DNA of 53,603 nucleotides from an uncultured Roseburia sp. (GTDB lineage: Bacteria > Bacillota > Clostridia > Lachnospirales > Lachnospiraceae), in assembly GCA_947062675.1 (NCBI GenBank), contig CAMSQM010000019.1, positions 1 to 53,603 of the forward strand, given 5' to 3'. Positions 10,015 through 18,670 of this stretch are shown in pieces. Both the position numbers and the translations under genes were made by a program. Within the stretch, counting starts at the first letter, position 1, and every line of letters begins with the position of its first letter. The notes beneath the pieces were generated by a model. That model did no database searches. It was not told where the DNA came from and saw only the letters and a list, made by a program, of their open reading frames with translations.

Positions 10015-10713
10015 ATGACTTACAGCGAATTTATCAGCGAAATAAAATACTTCTGGCATCTGCGCGGCAAAGGTCTGAAGAAGCAGGCCAACAGCCATCT
10101 ATCCGGATTTGCCCGTCATTTCCGCGAAAGCGTGCCCGAAAGCGCTGCAGATGCCATACTGTGCCGGTTCTGCCGGGAATATATAGATGAGCTGAAATAC
10201 CCGGGAGACCAGCTGCCCCGCCGCCACCTGCCGTTTCAGATCTCAGAGCTGCTCCGCCGTTATCTCACCCGGGAATGTGCGAAAAATCATATGCCCCAGA
10301 TGCGCTGGGCGTGCCAGCTTTTCGGAAACTGTTACGATCCGGAGAATCCGGACACGCACTGTGCCGCGCACAGTCTTCTGGAGCGCGCGTATGCACACGA
10401 GGCGTGCGACCAGGAGACTGTGGAACTCTTCTTCGGAGAACAGTTATCCATTCTGTGGTGGGGGCAGCATCATTTTCCGGATACCTGCCTGATTACCCCT
10501 GACACCTTCCGGAATACCGTCCGGACAGCCGGAAAAATCCTCAGCGAAAAATACGTCAGCCCGTCAGCTGCGGCGGATCTGGAATATTATGTAAAGTTGT
10601 ACCAGCTCTATTTTACATGGGATGAAAACGGCAGAGACGGTGAATTCAGCGAATTGTGCAGGGCCGGAGGACTTGATTTTTCACCGCTCCCCGCATACTA
10701 CATCAAAGACTGA
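10015..10713 (+). CDS. hypothetical protein, 232 residues
   Basis: The ATG at 10015 is preceded by AGGAGGA at a good distance, so the longer upstream frame is not used. The protein is soluble, with no signal peptide or membrane segment, and is rich in aromatic residues, His and Cys (for example LCRFCREY and ILWWGQHH). I do not recognise the family. It is divergent from leuS, is followed after 144 bp by the superoxide dismutase gene, and could form a short transcript with it. No function can be assigned. Confidence 0.8.
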   Translation: MTYSEFISEIKYFWHLRGKGLKKQANSHLSGFARHFRESVPESAADAILCRFCREYIDELKYPGDQLPRRHLPFQISELLRRYLTRECAKNHMPQMRWACQLFGNCYDPENPDTHCAAHSLLERAYAHEACDQETVELFFGEQLSILWWGQHHFPDTCLITPDTFRNTVRTAGKILSEKYVSPSAAADLEYYVKLYQLYFTWDENGRDGEFSELCRAGGLDFSPLPAYYIKD

Positions 10714-10857
10714 CAGGCACATGCCTTTCCGCCGTTTTCCCGGAATTCTTATCCATACCCGCTTTCATCAAATGCAGGCGATTCTATTTCATTTACTATA
10801 AAGCCCCGCACACCACGGCCCCCGCACTCATAATATAAACAAAAAGAGACGTTTATT

Positions 10858-11340
10858 ATGAAAGATTCAACTCCCGGACTCTGCTTTGCCCGCATCCTGA
10901 TCAGCAGTCCGCCGGATGCCAGCGCCTGGGTCACCGGAAATCAGTCCTTCCCGGAACTCTCCGGCTCCGTAAAATTCTACTTCACACCTCACGGCGGAAC
11001 ACTCGTCATGGCGGAATTTTTTGGTCTGCCGGACGACTCCGCCCCGGATTCCTCCGCATTTTATGGAATGCACATCCATGAAACCGGAAACTGCACGCCT
11101 CCCTTTGAGAACACCGGAAACCATTACAATCCGTCAGATCAGCAGCATCCGTACCATGCGGGAGATCTCGTCCCGCTTCTCGGAAATCAGGGCTACGCGT
11201 GGACCGCGTTCTTTGACAAACGAATCGAAATTCCGGGCATTATCGGGCGATCTGTCGTCGTCCACCGGCTGCCCGATGATTTTTCCACACAGCCCTCCGG
11301 CAGCTCCGGCATGAAAATTGCCTGCGGGGTAATCCGGTAA
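10858..11340 (+). CDS. Cu/Zn superoxide dismutase family protein, cytosolic
   Basis: 160 residues. SodC-type enzymes convert superoxide to peroxide and oxygen. All metal-ligand positions can be matched: H72 and H74 (HIH), H89 (NHYNP) and H136 (VVVH) for copper; H89, H97 or H100, and D103 (HAGDL) for zinc. C79 and C156 could make the conserved disulfide, and the tail SGSSGMKIACGVI is typical. Two points are odd. There is no signal peptide, while most bacterial SodC proteins are exported. The electrostatic-guidance arginine before the last Cys motif is replaced by lysine (K153). The ribosome site is weak (AAAAGAGAC). It could be a detoxifying enzyme or a copper-binding relative with low activity. 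Confidence 0.88.
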   Translation: MKDSTPGLCFARILISSPPDASAWVTGNQSFPELSGSVKFYFTPHGGTLVMAEFFGLPDDSAPDSSAFYGMHIHETGNCTPPFENTGNHYNPSDQQHPYHAGDLVPLLGNQGYAWTAFFDKRIEIPGIIGRSVVVHRLPDDFSTQPSGSSGMKIACGVIR

Positions 11341-11386
11341 AACCGCGGTCTGCTGATAGGATGAAAAGTCTTTTTAACTCTTTCCT

Positions 11387-11423
11387 GTAAAAAATAAAAA
11401 CCGGCGCATTAAAATGCGCCGGT
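11387..11423 (-). terminator. rho-independent terminator of the decarboxylase operon
   Basis: ACCGGCGCATTAAAATGCGCCGGT forms a 10-bp hairpin. On the minus strand it is followed by TTTTTATTTTTT. It lies just after the last gene of the operon and may also serve the convergent superoxide dismutase gene. Confidence 0.9.
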
Positions 11424-11453
11424 CCCGGAATAGCGCGCCCATCACATGGACTT

Positions 11454-12872
11454 CTATACCGGATATGCTCCGTTTTTCGTATCAGCGATCGTGACATCCA
11501 CTTTCTTCTGCTGTGCGTCGCGGTATTTGAAGAACTCAGTGGCTACCTGCGGGAACAGTGCGTAAGAGAGCACATCCTCGTCCTGCTGCTTCCACTGCTT
11601 CATCTCCGCCTCGATCTTGTGCAGCTCCGGCTCCAGAAGATCTGCCGGACGGCAGGTAATCGCGTTTTTCTTCTCCTCACCCAGCACCTTATCGACGACT
11701 TCCGGATTAAACGGTTTTACCGTCTGCCCGTATTTTCCGAGCAGAACATCCTTCGTCTCCTTCGTCGCAACCTTATAGCGCTCGCCCATCAGCACGTTAA
11801 ACACTGCCTGCGTACCGACGATCTGTGAGGACGGCGTTACAAGCGGCGGCTCACCCAGGTCTTTGCGGACCCTCGGCACTTCCGCAAGCACTTCCTCGTA
11901 TTTATCCTCTTTTCCCTGCTCCTTCAGCTGGGAAATCAGATTCGAGAGCATACCTCCCGGCACCTGGTACAGCAGTGTCTTGATATTTACACCGAGCACC
12001 TTCGGGTTCATCAGCCCGCTCTCAAGAGCCTGCTCACGCATCGGGCGGAAATAATCCGCGATTTCTGCCAGCTTATTCTGGTCAAGGCCCGTATCGTACT
12101 CTGTGCCCTTAAAAGCCTCCACCATAACCTCTGTCGCCGGCTGGGAAGTGCCGAGCGCAAACGGGGACATCGCGGTATCCACGATATCGCAGCCCGCTTC
12201 CACCGCCTTCATCAGTGTCATCGACGCGACGCCAGACGTATAATGCGTGTGAAGCTCAATCGGAAGCTTTGTGGACTCCTTGAGCGCGCGGACCAGACGG
12301 TCTGCCTCCTGCGGAACGAGAAGACCGGCCATATCCTTGATACAGATGGAATCTGCCCCCATCTCCTCAATCTTTTTCGCCATGTCCATCCAGTACTCCA
12401 GCGTATATGCGTCGCCCAGCGTATAGGACAGGGCAACCTGTGCATGCCCCTTTTCCCGGTTGCATGCCGTTACCGCGGTCTGAAGATTGCGCAGATCGTT
12501 CAGACAGTCAAAAATACGGATAATGTCAATCCCGTTTGAAATGGATTTCTGTACAAAATATTCCACCACGTCATCCGCGTACGGACGGTAACCTAAAATA
12601 TTCTGTCCGCGGAAAAGCATCTGTAACTTTGTATTCTTAAAGCCTGCGCGAAGTCTGCGCAGACGATCCCACGGATCTTCCTTTAAAAAGCGCAGCGATG
12701 CATCAAATGTCGCACCGCCCCAGCACTCCACCGCGTGGAAACCGATCTGATCCATTTTTTCGACGATCGGCAGCATCTGCTCGGTGGTCATTCTGGTCGC
12801 AATCAGGGACTGATGCGCATCGCGCAGAATCGTCTCTGTTATTTTTAATGGTTTTTTTCCAACTTCTGACAT
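11454..12872 (-). CDS. oxaloacetate decarboxylase alpha / pyruvate carboxylase B-type carboxyltransferase subunit
   Basis: About 472 residues. DRE-TIM barrel carboxyltransferase: ETILRDAHQSL near residue 14 is the metal/substrate motif, CIKDMAGLL near 185 carries the lysine that is carbamylated in this family, and LHTHYTSG near 210 supplies metal-binding histidines. The C-terminal PYC_OADA part is present. There is no fused biotinyl domain, because the carrier is encoded separately upstream. It transfers carboxyl groups between oxaloacetate/pyruvate and biotin. The ATG at 12872 follows AGGAGGAGAGAGTG. It is the last gene of a five-gene minus-strand operon. Confidence 0.95.
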   Translation of the reverse strand: MSEVGKKPLKITETILRDAHQSLIATRMTTEQMLPIVEKMDQIGFHAVECWGGATFDASLRFLKEDPWDRLRRLRAGFKNTKLQMLFRGQNILGYRPYADDVVEYFVQKSISNGIDIIRIFDCLNDLRNLQTAVTACNREKGHAQVALSYTLGDAYTLEYWMDMAKKIEEMGADSICIKDMAGLLVPQEADRLVRALKESTKLPIELHTHYTSGVASMTLMKAVEAGCDIVDTAMSPFALGTSQPATEVMVEAFKGTEYDTGLDQNKLAEIADYFRPMREQALESGLMNPKVLGVNIKTLLYQVPGGMLSNLISQLKEQGKEDKYEEVLAEVPRVRKDLGEPPLVTPSSQIVGTQAVFNVLMGERYKVATKETKDVLLGKYGQTVKPFNPEVVDKVLGEEKKNAITCRPADLLEPELHKIEAEMKQWKQQDEDVLSYALFPQVATEFFKYRDAQQKKVDVTIADTKNGAYPV

Positions 12873-12889
12873 CACTCTCTCCTCCTAAT

Positions 12890-14038
12890 CTAAATCCCAA
12901 AGATTGCCATAAATACACCGGCCGCGACTGCCGTACCGATTACGCCCGCGACATTCGGTCCCATCGCGTGCATCAGCAGGAAGTTTGTCGGATCTTCCTC
13001 CGCGCCGACCTTCTGGGAAACACGGGCCGCCATCGGAACCGCGGACACGCCTGCCGAGCCAATCAGAGGATTAATCTTACCTTTCGTAATCCAGCACAAA
13101 AGCTTTCCGAAGAGAACGCCCGCGATCGTGCCGAACATAAACGCCACCAGACCGAGAATGACAATCTTGATTGTCGTCCAGTTTAAGAACGCCTCGGCAC
13201 TCGTGGAAGCGCCGACGGAAGTCCCGAGCAGAATGACGACAATGTACATCAGCGCATTGGAGGCAGTCTCCGAGAGCTGGCGCACCACGCCGCTCTCGCG
13301 GAACAGATTTCCGAGCATCAGCATACCGACCAGCGGCGCCGTCGTCGGCAGAATCGTACAGACTACAATCGTCACTATAATCGGAAACAGAATCCGCTCA
13401 AGCTTTGAGACCGGACGCAGATTCTCCATCTTGATCGCCCGCTCTTTTTTCGTCGTAAAAAGCTTCATAAACGGCGGCTGGATAATCGGAACCAGCGCCA
13501 TATAGGAATATGCAGCCACTGCGATCGGCCCCATCAGCCCGGACTGACTCAGCTTTCCGGCAAGGAAAATAGAAGTAGGACCGTCCGCTCCCCCGATAAT
13601 TGACACTGCTGCGGCAGCCTTATCGTTAAATCCGAACAGGATTGCCAGGAAATAGGCGCCGAAAATACCAAACTGTGCCGCCGCCCCCAGCAGGAAACTG
13701 ATGGGATTGGCAATCAGCGGCCCGAAATCTGTCATCGCGCCGACACCGAGGAAAATCAGGGACGGCAGGATGGACCACTCGTCTAACAGATAAAAGTAAT
13801 GGAACAAACCACCGATACCGTTGCTCATCTGCTCCGGACCTGCAAAAATATCCGGATAGATATTCACAAGCAGCATTCCGAACGCAATCGGAACCAGCAG
13901 CAGCGGCTCAAACCCCCTGCGGATCGCCAGGTAAAGAAACACGCAGGCAACCAGGATCATGATAAAATTGCCCCCTGTGAGGTTGAAAAAGGCTGTCTGG
14001 TGCAGGAGGTTGGTTATCGTCTCCGTAATATAACTCAT
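12890..14038 (-). CDS. Na+-translocating decarboxylase beta subunit (OadB/MmdB/GcdB family)
   Basis: 382 residues, highly hydrophobic, with about ten membrane segments. The conserved GGADGPTSIFLA stretch near residue 150, which carries an aspartate implicated in Na+ transport, and the ASTSAEAFLNW region are clear. The subunit decarboxylates carboxybiotin and pumps sodium out of the cell. Its start has AGGAGGATAACG. It lies between the biotin carrier and the alpha-type subunit in one operon. Confidence 0.95.
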   Translation of the reverse strand: MSYITETITNLLHQTAFFNLTGGNFIMILVACVFLYLAIRRGFEPLLLVPIAFGMLLVNIYPDIFAGPEQMSNGIGGLFHYFYLLDEWSILPSLIFLGVGAMTDFGPLIANPISFLLGAAAQFGIFGAYFLAILFGFNDKAAAAVSIIGGADGPTSIFLAGKLSQSGLMGPIAVAAYSYMALVPIIQPPFMKLFTTKKERAIKMENLRPVSKLERILFPIIVTIVVCTILPTTAPLVGMLMLGNLFRESGVVRQLSETASNALMYIVVILLGTSVGASTSAEAFLNWTTIKIVILGLVAFMFGTIAGVLFGKLLCWITKGKINPLIGSAGVSAVPMAARVSQKVGAEEDPTNFLLMHAMGPNVAGVIGTAVAAGVFMAIFGI

Positions 14039-14054
14039 CGTTATCCTCCTAAAA

Positions 14055-14426
14055 TCAGTTGTTTAAAGTCGCAAGCAGCGCTCCCGCTTCCACCATCTCT
14101 CCGACATTGACGTTGATGCTCGCCACTGTTCCGTCTTCCGTCGCGACGACCGGAGTCTCCATCTTCATGATCTCCAGAATCATCACGGTATCCCCCTTCT
14201 TCACGGAAGCTCCGACGGAAGCTTCAATCTTAAACACCTTGCCCGCCGCTCCCGCTTCAATCTTTACATTGCCTGCCCCTCCGGCAGCCGGAGCCGGCTT
14301 CGCTGCAGCCACGGGCGCCACGGCCCTGCGCGGTGCCGGCGCCGCGGGCGGTGCGCTCACCGCGCCGTTCTCTTCCACTGTCACGTCATAAACATTTCCA
14401 TTTACGGTAATTGTATAGCTTTTCAT
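14055..14426 (-). CDS. biotin carboxyl carrier (decarboxylase gamma/BCCP subunit)
   Basis: 123 residues. A short N-terminal domain, then an Ala/Pro-rich flexible linker (about 24-50), then a biotinyl domain with EIMKMETPV; K88 is the biotin attachment site. It shuttles carboxyl groups between the soluble transferases and the membrane pump. The ribosome site AGGAGG is nine bases upstream. Confidence 0.95.
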   Translation of the reverse strand: MKSYTITVNGNVYDVTVEENGAVSAPPAAPAPRRAVAPVAAAKPAPAAGGAGNVKIEAGAAGKVFKIEASVGASVKKGDTVMILEIMKMETPVVATEDGTVASINVNVGEMVEAGALLATLNN

Positions 14427-14536
14427 TCCATTATCCTCCTGAAATCTCTATTCACTGGTTATCTGACTTCCAATCTTTTCTCACACAGAACATTCCATCA
14501 AAACGCTCTCCGGCATGGAATCCGGAAATTCTTTAT

Positions 14537-15265
14537 TTACTTTCTTCTGCGGATCGAACGCACCACAAAGGAATCTGCAGATGCTCCCGTCCCTGCCGCA
14601 ATCGCAGCCGTGATCACCGCGACAATCTCCAGATCATCCGTGAGCTGCTCCTCCCGCTGCTCAATCTGGGAGACCACCGCATTTTCCACCTTCACCTCCG
14701 GCGCCCTGCTGCCTGCCAGCCGGTTCTGAATATAAGGGATCAGACGGAACCCGTATATTATCAGACTGATCAGAATCAGTACCGCAAATACCGTTCCCAT
14801 TCCCATCAGGGTGTTTAACGCCGCTTTGGACATCTTCTCTCCGAGCGTATAAACCAGATCCACATTCGCATCCGTCAGCTCTGCCTGCTCCATCTCATAG
14901 TCATACGTGTAGACATATGTAACGGTGACTTCACGGGTCTCAAACAGCGCATTCTGCTCGACTGTCATCGTATCCTGGGCTTTTGAGACGGAAAATCTGC
15001 CAAGCCCCTGATAAGCTCCCAGCTCCGCGGTGGACTCATCCCATGTCGTGACCAGCTTCACCGCCGGCCCCGCGCCATAACTCTGAATATAAGCCAGGTT
15101 CTCCTCATCCAGCGCCACCAGGGCCGAAACCTCCTGCTCCATGTTTCCCTGAAGCTCCTGGTAAGTCATTCCGAAATAATCGACCGATTCCGGATCCTCG
15201 CCGCACGCCGAAAGAAGCAGCATCAGCCCCATGAGGCAAAGTATAAGAGATATTTTTTTCTTCAT
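14537..15265 (-). CDS. OadG-like decarboxylase subunit with lipoprotein signal
   Basis: 242 residues. The N-terminus MKKKISLILCLMGLM...LSACG is a lipoprotein signal peptide with a lipobox Cys. An extracytoplasmic domain follows (about 22-150), then one membrane helix around 155-180 in an OadG-like context (LMGMGTVFAVLILISLII) and a cytoplasmic charged tail. Ordinary OadG/MmdD is about 80-120 residues and only anchors the complex; this version carries an extra outward-facing domain of unknown role. It is located inside the decarboxylase operon. The AGGTGAGG ribosome site is good. Confidence 0.82.
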   Translation of the reverse strand: MKKKISLILCLMGLMLLLSACGEDPESVDYFGMTYQELQGNMEQEVSALVALDEENLAYIQSYGAGPAVKLVTTWDESTAELGAYQGLGRFSVSKAQDTMTVEQNALFETREVTVTYVYTYDYEMEQAELTDANVDLVYTLGEKMSKAALNTLMGMGTVFAVLILISLIIYGFRLIPYIQNRLAGSRAPEVKVENAVVSQIEQREEQLTDDLEIVAVITAAIAAGTGASADSFVVRSIRRRK

Positions 15266-15277
15266 AACCTCACCTTT

Positions 15278-16714
15278 CTATTTTGTTCCGTGTTTTTTAT
15301 CCGGTATGCCTGCGCACTTCGTAAATAACAGCTCGAACGCAGCCACCAGATACTTTCTGGTATCCGCAGGTGCAAGGACCAGATCGACATAGCCTCTCCG
15401 GGCCGCGGCCATCACGCTTCCCTGAAGGTCTCCGTACGCTTTCGCCTTCTCGGAAATCACATCCGCAGGAGCGTCCGCATACATGATCTTCGCCGCAAGC
15501 TCCGCGTCCATCATTCCCGTCCGCGCACCTTCCCACGCATAGACAAAATCAGCGCCAAGGGATTTGGAATTCATAATCACAGACGCACTGCCGAACGCAT
15601 CCCCTGTAATCAGGTTCACCTTCGGACAGGTCGCCGACGCAAAAACGGAAACCATCTGCGCAAGCGCCCTGGCCAGATGCTTCTCCGCGTACATACAGGT
15701 GCGGAATCCCTTTACATTGGTAAGCGTCAGCACCGGAATATCAAACGCGTCGCAGTACCGCACAAAATCGGTCGCTTTATTACAGCCTTTTGCTGACAGC
15801 GCCGCGTCAAACGTCTCCGTCAGCTTTCCTTCTTCATCGTAAAGCTCCGTGCGGTTTGCAACCGCCCCTACAGTCATCCCGTTGAGTCTGAGAAAACCGG
15901 TCACCATATTTCTGGCGTAATCCCTCTTCGTCTCCAGGAAAACGTGGTTGTCGGCAATCTCTCCGAGCAGGAATGCCGGATCTCCTTTCATCTGCTCCAT
16001 ATTTTCGCAGACACGGTTGAGATCATCCGTACACTTCTCCGTATAGCAGCTTCCGTCGTTACTGAGCGGGAGCATTCCGACCAGCTGCCGGATTCTGCAA
16101 AGAATCTCATCTTCCGTTCCCACCGCGTCGATGCAGCCGTTCTCGCTGCTCTGGAACGCGGCCGCGGAGGTATCGCACTTTTCAATCCGGTTGCCTTCCA
16201 CGGCGTTCGGAGAATTGATAAACATTTTTCCGTGGTCTTTCTCAATAAACGCAAAATCACAAAGAGCCGGAACAACAGCCATCCCGCCGCCGCAGCTCCC
16301 GAATACAGCCGCAATCTGCGGGATAATCCCTGACGCCGCAGCCTCCTTTGCATAAATCTGCCCGAAACCGTCCAGCGCGTCAACCGACTCCTGCAGTCTC
16401 ATTCCCGCACAGTCAATAAATCCGATCACAGGCGCGCCCATTTTCATCGCCATATCATACACAGCCGCGATCTTCTTCGCATGCATCTCGCCGATCGTTC
16501 CTCCCAGCACAGACGCATCCTGGCTATAGACAAATACCAGGCTGCCTTCGATCAGGCCGTGACCCGTGATGACACCGTCGGAAGGTGTATTCATGTCTGC
16601 AAGATTGAAATCCGTGTTTCTTGCGGTTACGAGAGAACCCGTTTCCATGAAACTGTTCTCATCGACTAACCTGGTAATGCGCTGCATGGCCAGACTGTCA
16701 TTGCTACTATTCAT
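15278..16714 (-). CDS. acyl-CoA carboxyltransferase (MmdA/PccB-like)
   Basis: 478 residues. Crotonase-fold carboxyltransferase with N and C halves: residues around 60-130 contain the GGTIGEMHAKKI and FGSCGGGMAVVPALCDF stretches, and the C half has the TGDAFGSASVIMNSK stretch. The family moves a carboxyl group from methylmalonyl-, malonyl- or glutaconyl-CoA to biotin. It is the first gene of the operon, downstream of a consensus promoter. Having it with an OadA-type subunit suggests either a transcarboxylase (5S plus 12S logic) coupled to a Na+ pump, or one pump serving two substrates. At 478 residues it is slightly shorter than typical MmdA (about 510). Confidence 0.88.
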   Translation of the reverse strand: MNSSNDSLAMQRITRLVDENSFMETGSLVTARNTDFNLADMNTPSDGVITGHGLIEGSLVFVYSQDASVLGGTIGEMHAKKIAAVYDMAMKMGAPVIGFIDCAGMRLQESVDALDGFGQIYAKEAAASGIIPQIAAVFGSCGGGMAVVPALCDFAFIEKDHGKMFINSPNAVEGNRIEKCDTSAAAFQSSENGCIDAVGTEDEILCRIRQLVGMLPLSNDGSCYTEKCTDDLNRVCENMEQMKGDPAFLLGEIADNHVFLETKRDYARNMVTGFLRLNGMTVGAVANRTELYDEEGKLTETFDAALSAKGCNKATDFVRYCDAFDIPVLTLTNVKGFRTCMYAEKHLARALAQMVSVFASATCPKVNLITGDAFGSASVIMNSKSLGADFVYAWEGARTGMMDAELAAKIMYADAPADVISEKAKAYGDLQGSVMAAARRGYVDLVLAPADTRKYLVAAFELLFTKCAGIPDKKHGTK

Positions 16715-16841
16715 TCCTTTTGCCCTCCATCTATAAAGTAGTTACCATTGAAAAACAGACGCGTCTGCACAAAAAACGGGAACGTATCTGCCCTGGTTTT
16801 GGTAATTTGTCACAAAAAAGCAACAAATTTCGCTATGGTAT

Positions 16842-16870
16842 ATTATAGTGGATTTACCCGGACATTTCAA
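16842..16870 (-). promoter_or_regulatory. sigma-A promoter for the decarboxylase operon
   Basis: Minus strand: TTGAAA (16865-16870), 17-bp spacer, TATAAT (16842-16847). The transcript would have a leader of about 120 bases. The leader contains TTTTTTGTGACAAATTACC, which resembles half of a Rex/CRP-type site but is not palindromic enough to name. Confidence 0.75.
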
Positions 16871-16914
16871 GCAGATTGTCGCTTCTTTTCCAAAAAAAAT
16901 GACCGGCGGGAATT

Positions 16915-18000
16915 TCATCCCACCGACCACAGCTGTTTGATCTGCCCCTGAATCGTCTCGAACGGCCACTTCTGTCTGCTCCTGGCCACACAGTTCGGGT
17001 CATTGACCCTGAACCCTTCCCCGTCATATCCGTATATCACGATAAAATGCCCCGACGCGGTGAAGTCTCCCGGCCTCATGGCACAGATGATAATCCTGCC
17101 CGCATCCAGCTCCCGTTTCATAATCGACGGACTGATTCCCGGCCGGCTGACTTCCTGCCCGTACAGCCCCGGAACATCATCCATCAGCGCCCACTGCGTC
17201 CCTGTTCCGGACATATAATACCCGTTTTCCATACTATACTCCGCAATCTTATCCGGCGTCAGCGTCTCATTTCCGGTCAGATAATAAAGCGCCATCGACA
17301 GACAGGCCGGTCCGCACCCGGCAAGTCCCACATTGCTGTCATCCCCGTATGACACATATCCCCACCTTGGGTCCCACTGTAAAAACAGGGGATATTTCTG
17401 CTCACGCTCACTCTCCGTGAGCCCTCCGTTCCTCTTCCCGGATGATTCCGGGTACCCCGCCACAAAATCAGCCATTTCAGGATTATTTGCAAGCGCCTCC
17501 AGCAGTTTACCGGTATATCGCTCCGGTTCCTCAAGAATCCGGGCAATCAGCGGATAATCCCCCGCCAGCTCACCCAGCCGCTCCGTAACTTCCCACGATT
17601 CCCGCTTCACCGGCCGGTCCACGGCGTCAGCAGCGCACAGATCCGGATAATCCCCGCCGGCCTCACCGCCTTCATTCCAGACGCCGCCTTTTTCTGCGGT
17701 ATCCCCCGCATCCGCACCATTCCATCCATCCTTTTCTTCTCCCTGAGTCAGACCGGAACGGATGAACCCGTTCCATATGTAATGATTTCCGATATTCACA
17801 AGCAGAAGCACCGCCGCCACGAAAACAATACACTGCCCTCCGAAAAAGAGCAGCTGTCTTTTTCTCTTCCGCCTTCTCAGCTGCGCCCTGCGCTCTTTTT
17901 CGGCCCTGCGCCGCCTCTCTGCGCGTCTCCGCAGCCTTTCGCGCTCCGCTTCCTGCTCCGCCAGTTCCCACCACAATACTTCTGCCGTATTTCTGTCCAT
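16915..18000 (-). CDS. membrane-anchored C39-like cysteine peptidase
   Basis: 361 residues from the ATG at 18000, which follows AGGAGG. The N-terminal 50 residues are packed with Arg, Lys and Glu (cytoplasmic). A membrane helix lies at about 52-72, then an acidic Gly-rich linker, then a peptidase_C39_2 domain at about 200-361. Catalytic Cys is in CGPACLSMALYYLTG, His in GHFIVIYGYDG and Asn/Asp in VNDPN. The domain faces outside the membrane. It may process or degrade a surface peptide or the cell wall, but no bacteriocin export genes are adjacent. It is divergent from the CidA/LrgB pair. Confidence 0.88.
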   Translation of the reverse strand: MDRNTAEVLWWELAEQEAERERLRRRAERRRRAEKERRAQLRRRKRKRQLLFFGGQCIVFVAAVLLLVNIGNHYIWNGFIRSGLTQGEEKDGWNGADAGDTAEKGGVWNEGGEAGGDYPDLCAADAVDRPVKRESWEVTERLGELAGDYPLIARILEEPERYTGKLLEALANNPEMADFVAGYPESSGKRNGGLTESEREQKYPLFLQWDPRWGYVSYGDDSNVGLAGCGPACLSMALYYLTGNETLTPDKIAEYSMENGYYMSGTGTQWALMDDVPGLYGQEVSRPGISPSIMKRELDAGRIIICAMRPGDFTASGHFIVIYGYDGEGFRVNDPNCVARSRQKWPFETIQGQIKQLWSVG

Positions 18001-18237
18001 ATGTCCTCCTGGTCTTTTGTTCTCCGCGCTCTCTCCGCGCCTTATCATGTCCCCAGTTTACAGGCATTGTCTTTAAATATCCTTGAAACTGTCTTGAATT
18101 TTAATCAGAAAGTGTATAATCCATAATAAAGGCCAGTCTTTTCCAGTATTTTAACAAAAAGGAAATAAAATGCTCTTTTTTTCTTAAAAATATTTTAACT
18201 ATAACCATTTTGATCCATAAACGCAAAAAACAACCGC

Positions 18238-18266
18238 TTGTCCCCGCCCGTATTCAATGGTATGAT
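18238..18266 (+). promoter_or_regulatory. sigma-A promoter for the cidA-lrgB pair
   Basis: TTGTCC (18238-18243), 17-bp spacer, TATGAT (18261-18266), placed 35 bases upstream of the first start codon. The rest of the 18,001-18,301 intergenic stretch is AT-rich and I see no other element in it. Confidence 0.7.
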
Positions 18267-18301
18267 ACAAAAAAAAGCAACAGTGCAGAAATGAGGAAAA
18301 T

Positions 18302-18670
18302 ATGAAATATATCAGACAGTCCGCAATTATCCTCGCCGCAACCTGCGCCGGGGAACTGCTCAGATATCTGATCCCGCTGCCGGTTCCCGGCAGTATCTAC
18401 GGCCTGCTGCTCCTGCTGGGTCTGCTGTCCTTACAGATCATCCGGCTGGAACAGGTCCGGGAAACGGGGGAGTTTCTGATTGAGATCATGCCGCTCATGT
18501 TTATTCCTGCAGGGGCGGGACTGATAACTTCGTGGACCCGGATGAAAGGTATCCTGCTCCCGCTCTGCGTCATTATCCCGCTCTCCACCTGCCTTGTAAT
18601 GCTTGTGACAGGAAAAGTAACCGGATATCTGCTTGAAAAAAACAGAAAAGAAGGGAAAGAGCATGAATGA
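18302..18670 (+). CDS. CidA/LrgA family holin-like membrane protein
   Basis: 122 residues with four predicted membrane helices. The family signature PVPGSIYGLLLLLGLL is at about 27-42. CidA/LrgA proteins are small membrane proteins linked to programmed lysis or to small-molecule (for example pyruvate) transport, together with LrgB/CidB. The start follows GAGGAAAAT. The stop overlaps the next start by eight bases, so the two are coupled. Confidence 0.92.
   Translation: MKYIRQSAIILAATCAGELLRYLIPLPVPGSIYGLLLLLGLLSLQIIRLEQVRETGEFLIEIMPLMFIPAGAGLITSWTRMKGILLPLCVIIPLSTCLVMLVTGKVTGYLLEKNRKEGKEHE

Noticed and set aside
16800..16830. Rex or CRP operator in the decarboxylase leader
   Set aside because: TTTTGTGACAAATT shows only one good half-site. 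The second half does not match, so it is not claimed.
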